NCBI GenBank assembly: GCA_002633005.1 | Contig: NMRA01000823.1 | Location: forward strand, 1 to 64,000 | Direction: 5' to 3' | DNA from: Phoronis australis | Lineage: Eukaryota; Phoronida; Phoronidae | DNA: 64,000 nucleotides | In this document: in pieces, positions 25,386-37,140 of the stretch | How the letters are laid out: the number at the start of each line of letters is the position of its first letter | Position numbering within the stretch: the first letter of the stretch is position 1 | Notes under the pieces: generated by a model | Told to the model about the DNA's origin: nothing | The model's input: only the letters and a program-made list of their open reading frames with translations | Database searches by the model: none | Program-made: the position numbers and the translations under genes

Positions 25386-26389
25386 CCTGTACAGCAAGTG
25401 TTTTCGAGAGCTTCCGCTTTTAGGAAATAGCTTAACTTTAGCATTTTAAAAACAAGGGGAGCACGAAAGCGAAGTTATTTTTATGAGACCATGTGACTCC
25501 TGCATCGACAGACTTACAATTCACGATTCCCTGTCTTTAACAAAGAGAGATGAAACTGTTTTCTCTCTATTTTTATGTCGATAATGTTTCCTCTTTTAAT
25601 CATTACTGCCAATAAACCAGCACGTCGATTACTGCCAATAAACCAACACGTCGATATTGTGATCTACTGTTTTTTACCCCAAGAGCTCGCAGTGGCGGAT
25701 CTACGTTTTCAGTAAGGGGGGTTAGGATTCCCGCAAAGGTCGAATCCGAGGCGCGTGGCTCCGAGCGGGGGGAGGTCGGGACGGGGGTAAACAACTTTTT
25801 GTTTTTGTAACCAAACAGAAAAATTTCCATGCATCCTGGTACCTTTCTGGCACTTAACTTGTCCCTGGAGTATTTGTTAAGATAATTAAAAACCCTTCTC
25901 TATTTCGTCACATGAACTTGGCTCATAAGTTTCGTGAAACCATATTTGTCCACATCTGGGTATGAGTCACACCACCACCAAACATTTGTGTTGGAACATC
26001 TGCTTACACACACCTTTTTAGCATACGAAAAAGTGTAGTGTGTATACAGGGGTTTAGACAACTACCAAATATTCAAGAGCATAAGGAGCACCGACGGGGC
26101 GTAAAAACTTGAATATCAGATGATCGCAACAGCCTCAAGCTGTTTAAGAACGAAGACCTGTGCTGTTAGTCCGCTAATAAACATGTGTTCTGTCTTGTTA
26201 CGAGAAAAACTGGCGAACGATGGTGCTCTCAGCTCATAATCTATTATTAAAAGCGACAATGAACAATTAAGTACCATTTTATTAAGCTGAATCACGTTGA
26301 CAACAATTGAAAAACGTCAAATGTATCAGGAAACAAATCATCTGAAAACATTCTGTACACCATGGTGAAAAGATCAGTATACAGGAGCG
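25386..26389. other. Repeat-bearing non-coding stretch
   Basis: Contains a short tandem duplication at 25602-25653 (unit ending ATAAACCARCACGTCG). This unit is shared with 37141-37183. A GGCGGATC-type repeat sits at 25690-25795 (CAGTGGCGGATCTACG, GAATCCGAGGCGCGTGGC). No gene seen. Confidence 0.5.
25690..25795 (+). repeat. GGCGGATCTACG repeat, partial copy
   Basis: CAGTGGCGGATCTACG, a GTAAGGGGGGTTAGGATT block and AATCCGAGGCGCGTGGCTCC match the left half of the element at 30566-30801. Confidence 0.65.
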
Positions 26390-26657
26390 GTTCGCAGAGG
26401 GACGAGATGTACACTGAGAGTACACAAAAACTCTGGCCTGGTCCCTCACGAAACCAAAAGTACACCTGTGCTTATTATCCCTATAAAAAATAGTCGATCT
26501 GTCGCGGGACCAAACAGAACTGGCTGAGATATATAGTTTTACAAAGCACACTTTGGTAAAAAACATCGGAAGCCTATAGTTCGCCGAGGGACCAGAAGTA
26601 TACTGAAACTCGATATCTACACGAATCAATCTGGCCTGGTCGGTCGCGAGACCTAAA
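26390..26657. repeat. Two diverged direct repeats (about 190-bp period)
   Basis: Segments 26390-26460 and 26579-26657 share GGTTCGCMGAGGGACSAGA, TACACTGA-like text, CTCTGGCCTGGTC and a TCRCGARACCWAAAG end. A third partial match lies between them near 26495. The minus-strand open frame over this region shows the repeat as repeated DQAR and SGPSAN-like peptides, so that frame is not taken as a gene. Confidence 0.5.
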
Positions 26658-26736
26658 GCGTAATTTTGAATTGAAAACTTCTCTCTAGACACTTTTTAAT
26701 CCCCAGTGGTTGCTCATACGTGTAGTTTACACATCT

Positions 26737-27904
26737 GCAGCCGATTTCATAAAGGTGGTTTAACAAAACCAGCTTTAAGACTTAAACCTGGTCTTCCTAA
26801 ACCTGGTCTAATTTTAGACCTAACTTGCATTTCACCAACATGGTTTAAAAGTCTGAAAGCCTGGTTTTGCTAGACCAGGGAGCTGGTTCAGTAGAACCAG
26901 GTTTAAAGTATCAAAGGCACCCAACTGTGTCGAGCTAGGTAAACCCAACAAAGAAATTATTGAAGTGTTTCAATGAAACCTTGATCACGTGGGTATAGAA
27001 TGGCATACACCAGTAGAATCAGTGCAGACATTAGCGACAAAGGTCTAAAAGCTTTTCTCATGAGGAAAAATGTTATTTGTGTGCCCAACACACACACATT
27101 AAAGAACATGCTGATGATTAGATGTAAAATGATAAATGCCCAAATTTATTTCCGTGTTATTTTAGTGTTTATTTTCGCGGCCAAAGGGGGGAAAGACCCT
27201 TCCCGGCAACATTGAATCGGAGAACAGTGGAGGTGGAACTCAGAAGAATCAGAGGATGCTGTCTTAAGTCAAATCCGTAGGGCTTGTGACAATGAGACCT
27301 GCTCGACCAGTCGTATTCTGAGGAATTCGCAGGAGACACTCCAGCAGGTACTGGTCTACGCATAGGCGGATCCAGGGGGTCAAGGGGTCCGGAGCCCCCT
27401 TTTTCCCTTGATTTTAATGATATCAAATCTATAATTTTCAAATTGTTGATTGGTCCCCCTTTCAAAAAGTCCTTGACCGTCCGCTCCCCTTTAAAAAATC
27501 CTGGATCCGCCCCTGCTACGTTCGATCTCGTGTCGTAGTAAACCTGCATGAATATTGGAAATAGTCCATTTTCGCTTTAAAACTGCGTCGCAATTGCACA
27601 CCGTGACATCGTCCAGTTGTACCTATATCATGCAAGTCTGACATATTTAACAGTTAAACCTGAGTCTGACCAAGTCTAAAGTTAAACATAGTTTAAGATC
27701 TTAATACAGGTCTAAAGGATATAGACCTCGTTGGTGAAATGAAAACTGACTTAGACCAGGTCTAAACTGGAGTTAAACCAGGTTTTACAAGACCACTGGT
27801 CTGAAAGTTAAACCACCTTTATGAAATGCAGATTATCATTAAACCTGGTCTAAGTCCAGTTTAAACCAGGTTTAACTTTAAACCACCTTTATGAAATCGG
27901 CTGC
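26737..27904. mobile_element. 1.17-kb element with perfect 27-bp inverted termini
   Basis: Left terminus 26737-26763 (GCAGCCGATTTCATAAAGG then TGGTTTAA) and right terminus 27878-27904 are exact reverse complements. A 3-bp CTG lies immediately outside CAGCCG on both sides and may be the target-site duplication. Inside each end are many copies, in both orientations, of AAACCTGGTYTAA, the arrangement expected of transposase-binding subterminal repeats. A further copy of the terminus (TTAAACCACCTTTATGAAAT) lies internally at 27808-27827. No transposase is encoded between the ends. A smaller repeat at 27364-27514 is nested inside. Confidence 0.8.
27364..27514. repeat. Nested GGCGGATCCAGG foldback repeat
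   Basis: AGGCGGATCCAGGG at the left and CCTGGATCCGCCCCT at the right are inverted. The inside is AT-rich with CCCCTTT blocks. It lies within the larger inverted-repeat element, so it inserted later or was captured. Confidence 0.7.
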
Positions 27905-28212
27905 TGGTGGTCAACTGCTGCGAGAGGTTGTTTAGGAAGGGTTTTCGCACCGTTCTGTAGTACTCACTGGAAGAAACGAAACAAGTATTGAGTTCAAATT
28001 TAACTACGCACTACGTGAAATAGATTTTGGATATGAAGCAGATACATGTAGACTCAAGTGGAAATACAAACCAGAATCAGTTTCTGTGTGCTCGTAGACC
28101 CTCTGTTGTATTGGGTAAATTTGACATGTCCAAAAATAATTTCTATTTCGTTTTCATTGTACACAAGCATAAAAAACCGACATTATTACAAACTGTGTAG
28201 AATTATAATTTA

Positions 28213-28620
28213 TTACCCGGGTATTTCTCCAGGAACGTTGGCCCTATCTTTCTGTTGTCTCGACTGCCGAGGAATCTGTACATCAGATCCAATGGTTTGC
28301 TCCTTTTCAGAACCATTCTACCTAGATATCTGCGACGTTTGTTCCCAACACTTGCCCTTCGTCAACTGCTGTGTCAATGAGCCTGTACGCCTCTACAATG
28401 TCAGCATGTCGTTTCGCAGCTCAGTTGGCACTAAGTCCCCTCAGGTTACCAAGTCCATTCAAATACAGCGTGCGCAACTAAATTTGATCTGTTCATCATG
28501 GACTACTTCAAACCTTGACGATGTATCCCAGGACCCATTTGCATCTCTTGCAATTTTCGAAATAAACGTCCCAATGTCTGAAGGCTTGAAACCCGAAGTA
28601 CTAACATCAAATAAATGCCG
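28213..28620 (-). pseudogene. Decayed hAT-family transposase fragment
   Basis: Read on the minus strand across three frames, text includes RFEVVHDEQIKFSCARC, then GNLRGLSAN, then RHADIVEAYRLIDTAVDEG, and finally PRQSRQQKDRANVPG before a stop at 28213. This order is that of the central to C-terminal part of the hAT-type transposases annotated as ZMYM1-like or 52-kDa-repressor-like proteins. In those, a L..L....DIV.A..M(I/V).. helix is followed by a PR..RQ..R.N.P block. At least two frame changes and several stops interrupt it. The dimerisation region that should follow is missing, and no N-terminal part was found. The 214-codon plus-strand frame over the same bases is its antisense shadow. The family call is from motif pattern memory. 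Confidence 0.6.
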
Positions 28621-30565
28621 ATGGGCATGGGCGTTTCGTTGGGTGGGCCTTTTTGCGGAAATTCCCAGAATAGAAAACGGCAGTGGTACTTATTGCAGGT
28701 AGAAAGACGGCAGGTGTTGAGGTCGGCACTAGGGCTCCTTAGGAGGCCTACTGAACATCGCACGAGTCCCGCAAAACTTTGTTGTGAATATACAGCCTCC
28801 CCGCAATTTCTGATATTGTACACTGTTCGCGAATGCGGTCACTTGTCAATGTGAGTGCCCCCTTCGTCATTCCTTGTATAGACATAAAACTTAGAGTGCA
28901 TCTTCAAACAGACTCGCGACCAGACCACTGCGCCCGCCACAATAACAATTCTTCGGAAAACGAGTTTTTTTCAAAAGTAGTACATGTACATGTACACTGT
29001 ATGATATTACGCAAGACAACTTTACTATACACGTACACCAGTCAAATTCGAGTTACAAACATGTGGGGTGTAATAGGATGACACGGCATGACAAATGAGG
29101 TAAAAACGTTGCACGTCAGTTCGCCTGAATATCAGGGTTGCGGCACCACAGTATTTCCCCTAAACAAATCAAAACATAATTATCTTAGAGTAAAGAAACT
29201 ACTTTCCTAAAGAAATCAGCTATAGAGCTGCTTTATCAGCGGTGGATCCATCTAAAATGCTTGGCTACTTCAGAAGTGTCGACGGAAGCGCGCGCTCAAT
29301 GGAGCTATTCGGAGAATTCTCCTCGCGGTGTCGCTGCTGTACTAGTGGGGATTGAATTGCGCATGCGTCGCTGTCTGCATGTAAACAGCTGGTAAAAAGA
29401 CGGATTGTTATCAAAATATGTCGTCGTGCAAAGCCTTAGTATTGCTATTTTCCCTGGTGCAAGTCTTCGACAGGTGGTCACAAATTACCAAAAGACATAA
29501 GGTTACTACATTCGTGGAGCATTGCGGTCAAAAGGGTCAACCAACTGACAAAAAGTGTGTGTATGCCGAAGGCGTGTTTTCTTTTATAATTTGCTGATAT
29601 TTCTCTGACTTTTCTGTTATAGGTGAGAGAAAACGACTGAAACCGGCCGCCTGACTGTCTATTTTACTTTTGGACAAAGTGAAAAGCAATCCTTCAGCAA
29701 TAACCTGAGAGAACTGAATGTAATTCAGAAATTCAGCCCTTGATACAGTATGCCTGATTATGGACTCCATTGCGTGGGAAAATTACAAATGTTTTTAACA
29801 ATGTTGTTTCTTTATATACTTTTCTGGCATGTGGAACTTTTGTTGTGGACAAGTTAACACAAAACTTAAAAGTGTTCCTATGCCTTCTTAAGAAAGCTCT
29901 TAAAATAATTACACACACAAACAAATCAAATGCAAACAAAGGGAACACTTCATTTTGATCGCTGCACATTTCTAGAGGTCAACAGAAAAACGACAATTCT
30001 CAAGCGTAATCGCTAACCATTTCAGCTTTATAAAGAATAAGCACAACTGCACTGCATGGGGCTTTAAAACTTAGGAAATATTGTGGTTTCAATAATTAGT
30101 GACAAACTTGCCTGTTGATAAAAAATTTATTAGATCATCAAAGTGTAACATTAACGGGTTTTCTACTCACAGTAAGACAATCAATGCAGTCACTGAATGT
30201 CATTTCCCCATAATATGTACCAAATTGAAAAGTTGTTTTTACCATTAGTATAAAGCCTTTCTTCTGAAAGGAAAAGTAAATGTCACTCAGTAAGAAAGGA
30301 CAGGTATTTATATCAGAGATCTAGTTTCAATAGCCTATACAAGCGCTTGTAAAAAGGTCCAGTTTCGGCGCGTGGCTGTCCTCCAGGTAACCTCATTCAG
30401 CCTCAATTAGATCCTTGAAGGTAAACACAACAGCATATCACTTGACTCGTTGTGCCCAAAATCTGACCCTGAACTAGACCAGAGTGTCACTACGTCTTCT
30501 TTAGCTTCAATCCAGCATGTTTCTTCCAGGAAAAGAAATAAGCTATTGTCCACACATGACTTATT
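28621..30565. other. Non-coding stretch, nothing recognised
   Basis: Moderate AT content with a TACATGTACATGTACA palindromic word near 28982-28996. Minus-strand sequence to about 28820 may be further hAT debris but is not identifiable. No gene called. Confidence 0.4.
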
Positions 30566-30801
30566 CAGTGGCAGATCTACGATTTCAGTAAGGGGGGGTT
30601 TAGGATTCGAAAGAATCCGAGGCGCGTAGCGCCGAGGAGAAGGAAGGTCGCAAGAGGGTTTCCCTCCTCCCGTGTAAGATTTTTTGGGATTTTTAGTAGC
30701 TAATTTCGTTTCTCTGGCGATTTTTTTCCACTTTTTATTTTTGATCCTGTCCCGAGGGGGGGGGTTAAACCCCCTGAACCCCCCCTGTAGATCCGCCTCT
30801 G
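30566..30801 (+). mobile_element. GGCGGATCTACG foldback element, full copy
   Basis: The left end is CAGTGGCAGATCTACG and the right end is TGTAGATCCGCCTCTG, so the ends are inverted. Internal marks are AATCCGAGGCGCGTAGCGCC, CTCCTCCCGTG and CCCGAGGGGGGGGGTTAAAC. Partial relatives lie at 25690-25795 (left part) and 31798-31970 (right part). It has no coding capacity. Confidence 0.7.
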
Positions 30802-31797
30802 TTATTGCCTATGAAAGGGCATCATCACCAACGAGGCTGACTTGTGTAGCAGTCAGATATAGTTCCTCTTCATACACAAACAACACGATGTCTTATGGTA
30901 ACTTCGTACTGCGATTCACATTTCACCAGGGCCACTGACATGTACATTGTGCCATGCAGCACTAATAGTGTGTGGAAATGCTGTGGGAAGAGAAAGGAGT
31001 AACAAAGCTTGTTCGTTGTCTCCGATGAAGAAAGTAGGCTTTAACAACAGATCTTCACTGGATGGGAAGATCTTGCTGGTTAGCTGCAGTTAACTGCTTA
31101 AAACCATTTTTGTCCATTTAGGGTCTTTGCAGAAGCGATGCATATCACCTCTGATTTTCATTTCAACGTGTAATAAATTTCCGGAAGGCACAGGATAGGG
31201 AGTAAACAAATAGTCAAATGGATATTAACGTACCCTTTGCCATGGCATTGGGCTTGGATTGTAATCTCACTAACCAATATCGAGTTAAACACTCAGCATT
31301 CATTGATGTAACTGTCACTGGTAAACCTGTTAGAAATCATTCCTAAGAATAATACTGCTTTGATGTACGAAAAGATCCCGAGAGCTACGTCAAGTATATA
31401 TCGTAACACGCATAACAACACACAAAGATTAACCCGACTAGCGACTGCAGCGAAGTCGCCATCGGCGAGTATCTCAGTTAACAGGCATCAGTATAATAAA
31501 CATGGGATTACCGTTAAAATAATCACAAACCTTACCTTTGTATAAGGTCGTGCTTACTTTCTCTCATAGAAGCACCCTTTTCACGCAATCTCAGATTCAG
31601 TTGGCACTCCGACAAGCCTTTTCACCATGTATTTAAAGGGCTCGCGAAATCGAGGCTGTTAATCTGTCACCAATAGTACACGCGCGCCCTCTAGTTAATG
31701 TAAATTTTCCGAATAGCCCCATTGATCTCCGGGGTTTTGCCGATGAGCCACGAAGACTGACTCGAAATGCAATTCACAATGCAAAAAAAAAATATTT
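30802..31797. other. Non-coding stretch, nothing recognised
   Basis: No domain-bearing frame and no clear repeat seen. Confidence 0.4.
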
Positions 31798-31970
31798 TCA
31801 GAGTGAAACCCGAACTCCTGTGATTTTTTCCAAGTTTTTTTTTACTTGGGGTTTACACACGCTGGTGCCGTTTTTGTTTTGCTGGAGACGTTTTTGTTTT
31901 GCTTTAAATTTTTGGCTCCTGGCCCGAGGGGGGTTTAAACCCCCTGAACCCCCCGTAGATCCGCCACTGA
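31798..31970 (+). repeat. GGCGGATCTACG element, right-end copy
   Basis: GGCCCGAGGGGGGTTTAAAC followed by CCCCCTGAACCCCCCGTAGATCC-type text and CGCCACTG matches the right end of 30566-30801. The left end is missing or diverged. Confidence 0.65.
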
Positions 31971-32040
31971 TATCATGAATCATTCCTATATAAAGGCGGG
32001 CGTGAGAACGAGTGCGCAGACAACCATGGAACAGTGCGGG

Positions 32041-32200
32041 TAGACGTCTGATTTGTCAAGCTCTAGTTAACTTCTCAAGAAAAGCCGTAAGTAAAGAAGT
32101 CATGTGTAGACCAGCCGAGCAGTCAGTAAAATGCCGAATTGGGACCATCACTGCGGGAGGATGATAAGCAACAATTCATGAACTCGCTCAGCAATGACAT
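32041..32200 (+). repeat. Dispersed repeat shared with 37297
   Basis: CGTCTGATTTGTCAAGCTCT and following weaker similarity (GAAGTC, a CGGGAGSATSWWAAGC block, GCTCGCTCAG-like text) are shared with about 37297-37480. It lies about 0.4 kb upstream of the DIRS-like fragment and may be a related element end. Confidence 0.45.
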
Positions 32201-32611
32201 TTTTATAGGGATGGAGCTGGTGATGTTAGCGTTGACACTCACAGGGTTGTTTTGTTGTGATAAAAACGGATTGGATAGTACGATCCCTACTTACTGTGGG
32301 TAATACTGAGAATTTTTTGTTAACTTATTTTTACAATGACTAAAAGGCGCATGTTGGTGGTACTTTAGGCAACCCCTTAGTCGGCTGGTTACATGTACAG
32401 TCATACATGTGTATATAGGGCCTTCGTATGCATCTGCGGCATACAGGCTTATTGCCTACGATTACATTTACGTGCACTAATCTTCGTTATAACTTAATGA
32501 CGTAAGTAGACCTAGCTTTAGTGAACTACGTGCATATACTCGTCTGCTCTCCGTAACCCTGAAGTTAGTTTTCAGAAAATACAGACTGAGGTTAGGCTGG
32601 GTCGCTATAGT

Positions 32612-33192
32612 GCTGGTCCCTTCCCATCCAATCCAGTCCCGCTTTCCACTTCGTCACACCTTGCCCTCATCCCTAAATCTCAACATAACAGTTTTCGTCT
32701 CATTCATAACCTATCCTATCCATCTCGTTACTTTAACTCAGTTAACTCCCTCATTCCCCCTCAGTTCTCCCATGTCCAGTACCAATCCATCACGGACGCC
32801 TGGTTCAAAGGTTTGGACGCCACTCCCTCATGGCTAAGACTGACATCAAGGACGCCTTTCGCATCGTACCGGTGCACGCTGACGACTACCACCTGATGGG
32901 ACTATCCTGGACCAACAACTTCTACTACGACAGGTGCCTGCCATGTGGCTGGGCCTCCAGCTGCAACATCCTCGAGAGGGTCAGGTCTGTGATTCAATGG
33001 ATCCTGGAAACCAAGCTGAATGTCGCCGACGTTTCTCACAACATGTACCTCGATGATTTCTTTTTCGTGGGCCACCCATCCTTGCCAACATGCTCCCGGG
33101 ACCTCGCCGCTATCATATCACTCTGCGACACCCTAGACATCCCTATCAACCACGACAAGACGATTCAGCCGACCATCTCCATCACCATTATG
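32612..33192 (+). pseudogene. DIRS-like retrotransposon reverse transcriptase fragment
   Basis: The first frame, from 32612, carries HLALIPKSQHN, FRLIHNLSYP and SLIPPQFSHVQY. A frameshift near 32800 leads to a second frame with SLMAKTDIKDAFRIVPVHAD, a LPCGWASS block, IQWILETKL and then MYLDDF at 33043-33060. These are the fingers, palm A and palm C blocks of a reverse transcriptase. The two Asp codons of the YLDD-type box and Asp of TDIKDAF are kept. Block order and wording fit tyrosine-recombinase (DIRS/Ngaro-type) retrotransposons. The frame then runs straight into a repeat at 33192. No RNase H, methylase or recombinase region is seen, so this is a truncated, frameshifted copy. Confidence 0.7.
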
Positions 33193-33870
33193 GCGTTTAT
33201 TCCATGCCCATCTTGCAGAGTCTTATTTAGTGCTATCTATTTACGTCATAATGACATTATTAGCAACCCTCTTCTTTTTAATTGTTTTACTCTGCAACGT
33301 AGCTCGTGGCGTACCCCAGGCAAAATAGATTATGATAAATTAAATTTAAGTTGTTAAATGCATTTATCGGCATTATTTTGACATTTGTCACTTCATTTTG
33401 ATATCAACCCGTAGGGTTTATTTTTCATTACTCGTCTCTATTTATAGCCTCAAAGGTCTACTTTTGTATTCATTCAATTCTCTACGCTACACCTGATTGG
33501 ACACCCATAATTCCTTTGTTCATTTCCACGTGATCTAGCTCACTCATCCACCTACCTCGTCTTCTACAAGACCGTTCGTTCCCNTGTTCCACTTTTTTCT
33601 TTTGCTCATATACATGTACAATACCTGTTAGGTAGTTTCAAGTTTTGTGTTCATGTTCTGTACTTTTTCTTTTCGGCCCTTCAGGAAGTTCTTTTATTTC
33701 GGTTCCCTCTTTCAGGGCTATTCATTTTACTCGCCGGTGGGCGTTGTTTCCATGCCCATCTTGCAGAGTCTTATTTAGTTCTATCTATTTACGTCATAAT
33801 AAATGACATTATTCGAAATCCTCCTCTTGTTTTACTCGGTAACATAGCTCGTGGCGTAATAGATTACGAA
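33188..33870 (+). repeat. Two direct copies bordering the DIRS-like fragment
   Basis: About 150 bases at 33188-33345 recur at about 33741-33870. Both read TCCATGCCCATCTTGCAGAG, CTATCTATTTACGTCATAAT, a GACATTATT block and AGCTCGTGGCGTA, then an ATAGATTA end. Spacing is about 550 bases. The first copy replaces the expected continuation of the reverse transcriptase. They may be split direct repeats or terminal repeats of the same element. One ambiguous base lies at 33584. Confidence 0.7.
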
Positions 33871-36800
33871 AAATATAAGACTCTATTCGGATTACAATAC
33901 CGTATCGACTACTTAAAAGTAATGAGAGCATATTTAAAGGGGCATTTCGTCTCTGATGCATGTAATGTGTCAATGCAGTTGCATTTTAGCAGAAGAGCTT
34001 TGGGGTTTGAAACTATTATCGTGCACAGCCGATTTTGAATTGTTGCCGAAAGAGCCGGGAACTCAATCCAAAGGCTTTCAAAATAGATTATAGATTTCAG
34101 TCTACTCGCATCAGGTTGGTTAATATTGAATGTCACAGTCATTAAATGGCTTATCGACCTGTTGAACCACCTACATTGTAGATCGATTATGAAATAAAGT
34201 TTATCAAGTAGCGGTCTTCAATAATTTTCGCTGTCACTGAAGGGTCCCATATTATCAGAAAATGTATATGGTTGTTATTTACACTGTTCTTAAGGAGGCA
34301 TTACAAACTTTGCTTTCTGTCAAAAACTATTTTTATTTAAGCTACCTAATTAAAGCTGATAAAGTTATCTTGCCTTTCTCCTTACGCTGCTTAAGGTTCC
34401 TGAAGTACAGTAACATGCATTTTTAATGTAAATTAATCGATGAATAAAGTCTATATCAGAAATCGCATCTTTGTAACTCTGTCACATTTTTGTAAAAAAG
34501 CGTTTTTCCAATGTTAATTCCCATTGGTTAACGCGCGTCTGACGTCACTGAGGCTGTACCGTGGATAAAGGCAATAAGATATAGCAAGCTAATTATGTAT
34601 ATAGCTCATTGGGTGACTGCCTCTTGGCTACAGAACTGTTCTTAATGTATATAATTCGTCTGCGATCTCGGCTATCAAAAGTTTATAATACAAGTTTACT
34701 GCCGTGTAGTGATGACTATTAGTGGAGCGATGCCGTTCTCTGGGCCCCGACTGCGTAGTTGCCTTGGTGCAAGCTGTACACACAGTGCTACTGGTACCTA
34801 GTTGTATTTTGAAGATAGTCTTCATACAGTAGCTGGCTGGCTTGGCCCTCGGATGAATCAGTCACAGGAAAGAAAAACGAAAAAGGTTGTGAGTATGCAC
34901 ATGTTGATCTGTCGACTGGACTACGTACTCGCACGGCTGATGACCTGTATCTCTTTGTGCTGTACATCCTCAGTGACGTCACGAAAAACAGCGCTCGCAG
35001 TGGGTCTTTATGGAACTGATAAATTTTTACTGTTCTAAACAAAAAAGAAAAATACTGTGCACTATTTAGAAATATGTGTATGCCAGTAACCAACCTTTAT
35101 ACTTTCAAAATTCATACTAAAATGCTGAAACATGTAGTTCAGACTTTTTAAAAGCGATACCTGGGCTCTGAAAGACGTGCCAAATTTGTAATGTCTTCGA
35201 ATTAGGTCATGACCTTTCGGTAACGCCGTAGCTCTCATTTTCCCAGGCTAAGAAATTCAAATGTATTTTGACTTACGGAAAATTTGAGACCGTGTTTAGC
35301 TTAAAACGAAACTTCATTTTTTGACAGAAAGCCCTGGTTTATTGGCGCCTTAAATTTTGAAAACAGGACAAACAGACCAGAACTATAATAGGTATTTCTG
35401 ATGCTCTGATAATGTTCAATACACAATTCTACATGTATGGTTTCGTGTATCATATTGATGGAATTAAATTGAAAGAGTGAAAATAAAGACACTTTTTCGA
35501 GATATATCGAATAAATTTCAAAACGTTGGGATTATGTCATCTTCAGCATATCCAAGATTGCCATAAACTCGTCTTCTTTTTGGGAACCCACCTACATGCC
35601 TGTATACACTCAATTTCAAGGAGATTTCAGTAAGCTGTCGCACACTGTTGTCGGTAAAATGGATTACTGCTTAAGATCGGCCACGTTTCCACGAAGTCCA
35701 GCACAGAATCTCTTAGCCTTCGATGCAAACAAAATGCATGTCTTCGAATTGTATTATTAAACCCTACATCACCCTGGAATCGGTTGACGAGCAAAACAGA
35801 GATCTAAAAGATAACAGCAAACTTCTTCAATAATCTGAAAGTCTCTGTGTCCGTACCATCCTTAATATTCTAGAGATGACAACATAAAATTATGGTTCAG
35901 TGTTGTATTACTATTCACTATGTATCTTCAGAGAAATTCGCATTTTATTGTCAGTTCTCCATACCTGATGAAGGTAGTTTATCAGTAGTTCTCCACCATG
36001 CTAGTGCGTATGCGCTACGAATGCTCAACTCGAAACCGTGCACTCGTGTATAACGCTGTGCCATGTATCTATCACATGCCACTCACAGAGGAAATCGTTT
36101 GTAAAGAACTAATCAATTAAGGAAATTGGATACCTAAGTTCACATTTCTTTAAATGTCTTTTAAAATACATGTACAACTTGTCATCTCATGAATCTATAA
36201 TAATTTCAAATCCTTGATGACCCAAAAATAATGCCTTATTGTTTGTAGTCATTTGATTTAGTTTTTTTTCCAAGTTCTGAGCGCGATATAAACTGCGGAT
36301 GCCACTACTTTACATATTTCGCACGGAACTTCTGACTTAGATCTCACTCGATAAGCAGAATCTCGAGAATAATTTAAAAATAACAGCAAATTCTTGTCAA
36401 GCATTTATTGGGTTAAAAAGTAAAATGGCAAGGACTGGAGTTGGATGCCACGAGATGGCTGCTGAGAGTGCCGTTTGTAGTGGCCATCGGCTGTGGGGTA
36501 TATTTGGTGTGAGCGCAGTGGAGTTTTGGGACGCGCGTATGATTTGTACCACGATTGCTGGCCGGGTGTTTTGGTGGTCCGGGACTGAAGTTAAATCAAA
36601 AATGGAATTCAGAAGCCCAGACAAGGACCTAGGGTTTAATATTGATGCTCGAAATCAAAAGTATTTTTAACATCTTCCGTTTTTCTCTAAAACATTGACT
36701 GTTCTTATCAACGAGAGTCACCTGTAATGAAGTCACAAAAGAAACGGGATTATTTTGTTTTATAGCTCTTGTCAAGGCTTATACATTTGAAAAGTCTGTT

Positions 36801-37140
36801 CCATTCAACGGCCATATCCAAATCGATTTTTTCTCTTTAAGTGACACGAAAGCCCACCCAGTCGTTTTGGTGGTAATTTTATGCAGCGTGTGCTTACAAG
36901 ATCCCTTAAAGCTTCCACAAAAGCGCTGATTACCCACATGTATTGACATATGCATTCTTAATAGGATAATTTGCACATTTTGAAACATGGGAAGCATAAA
37001 CGCAGAAACCTTTTTACAAGACCACGTGACTTCCGCAAAGAAAGTAGAGAGATGGGTGTTCACAGGCAAATAGAGCCTTTCAAGGACAAAGACGAAATTA
37101 TGTGTTTACTAATTAGTATTTTCATTAGATCTATAAATTC
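33871..37140. other. Non-coding stretch, no gene recognised
   Basis: AT-rich for the most part. 36410-36670 is GC-richer and has open frames on both strands (about 75-81 codons) that look coding-like but have no recognised domain. It may be a decayed mobile gene. Nothing else supportable. Confidence 0.4.

Noticed and set aside
28058-28702. 214-codon open frame on the plus strand, the second longest here
   Set aside because: Its complement carries hAT transposase motifs. The plus-strand text has no domain and is an antisense shadow.
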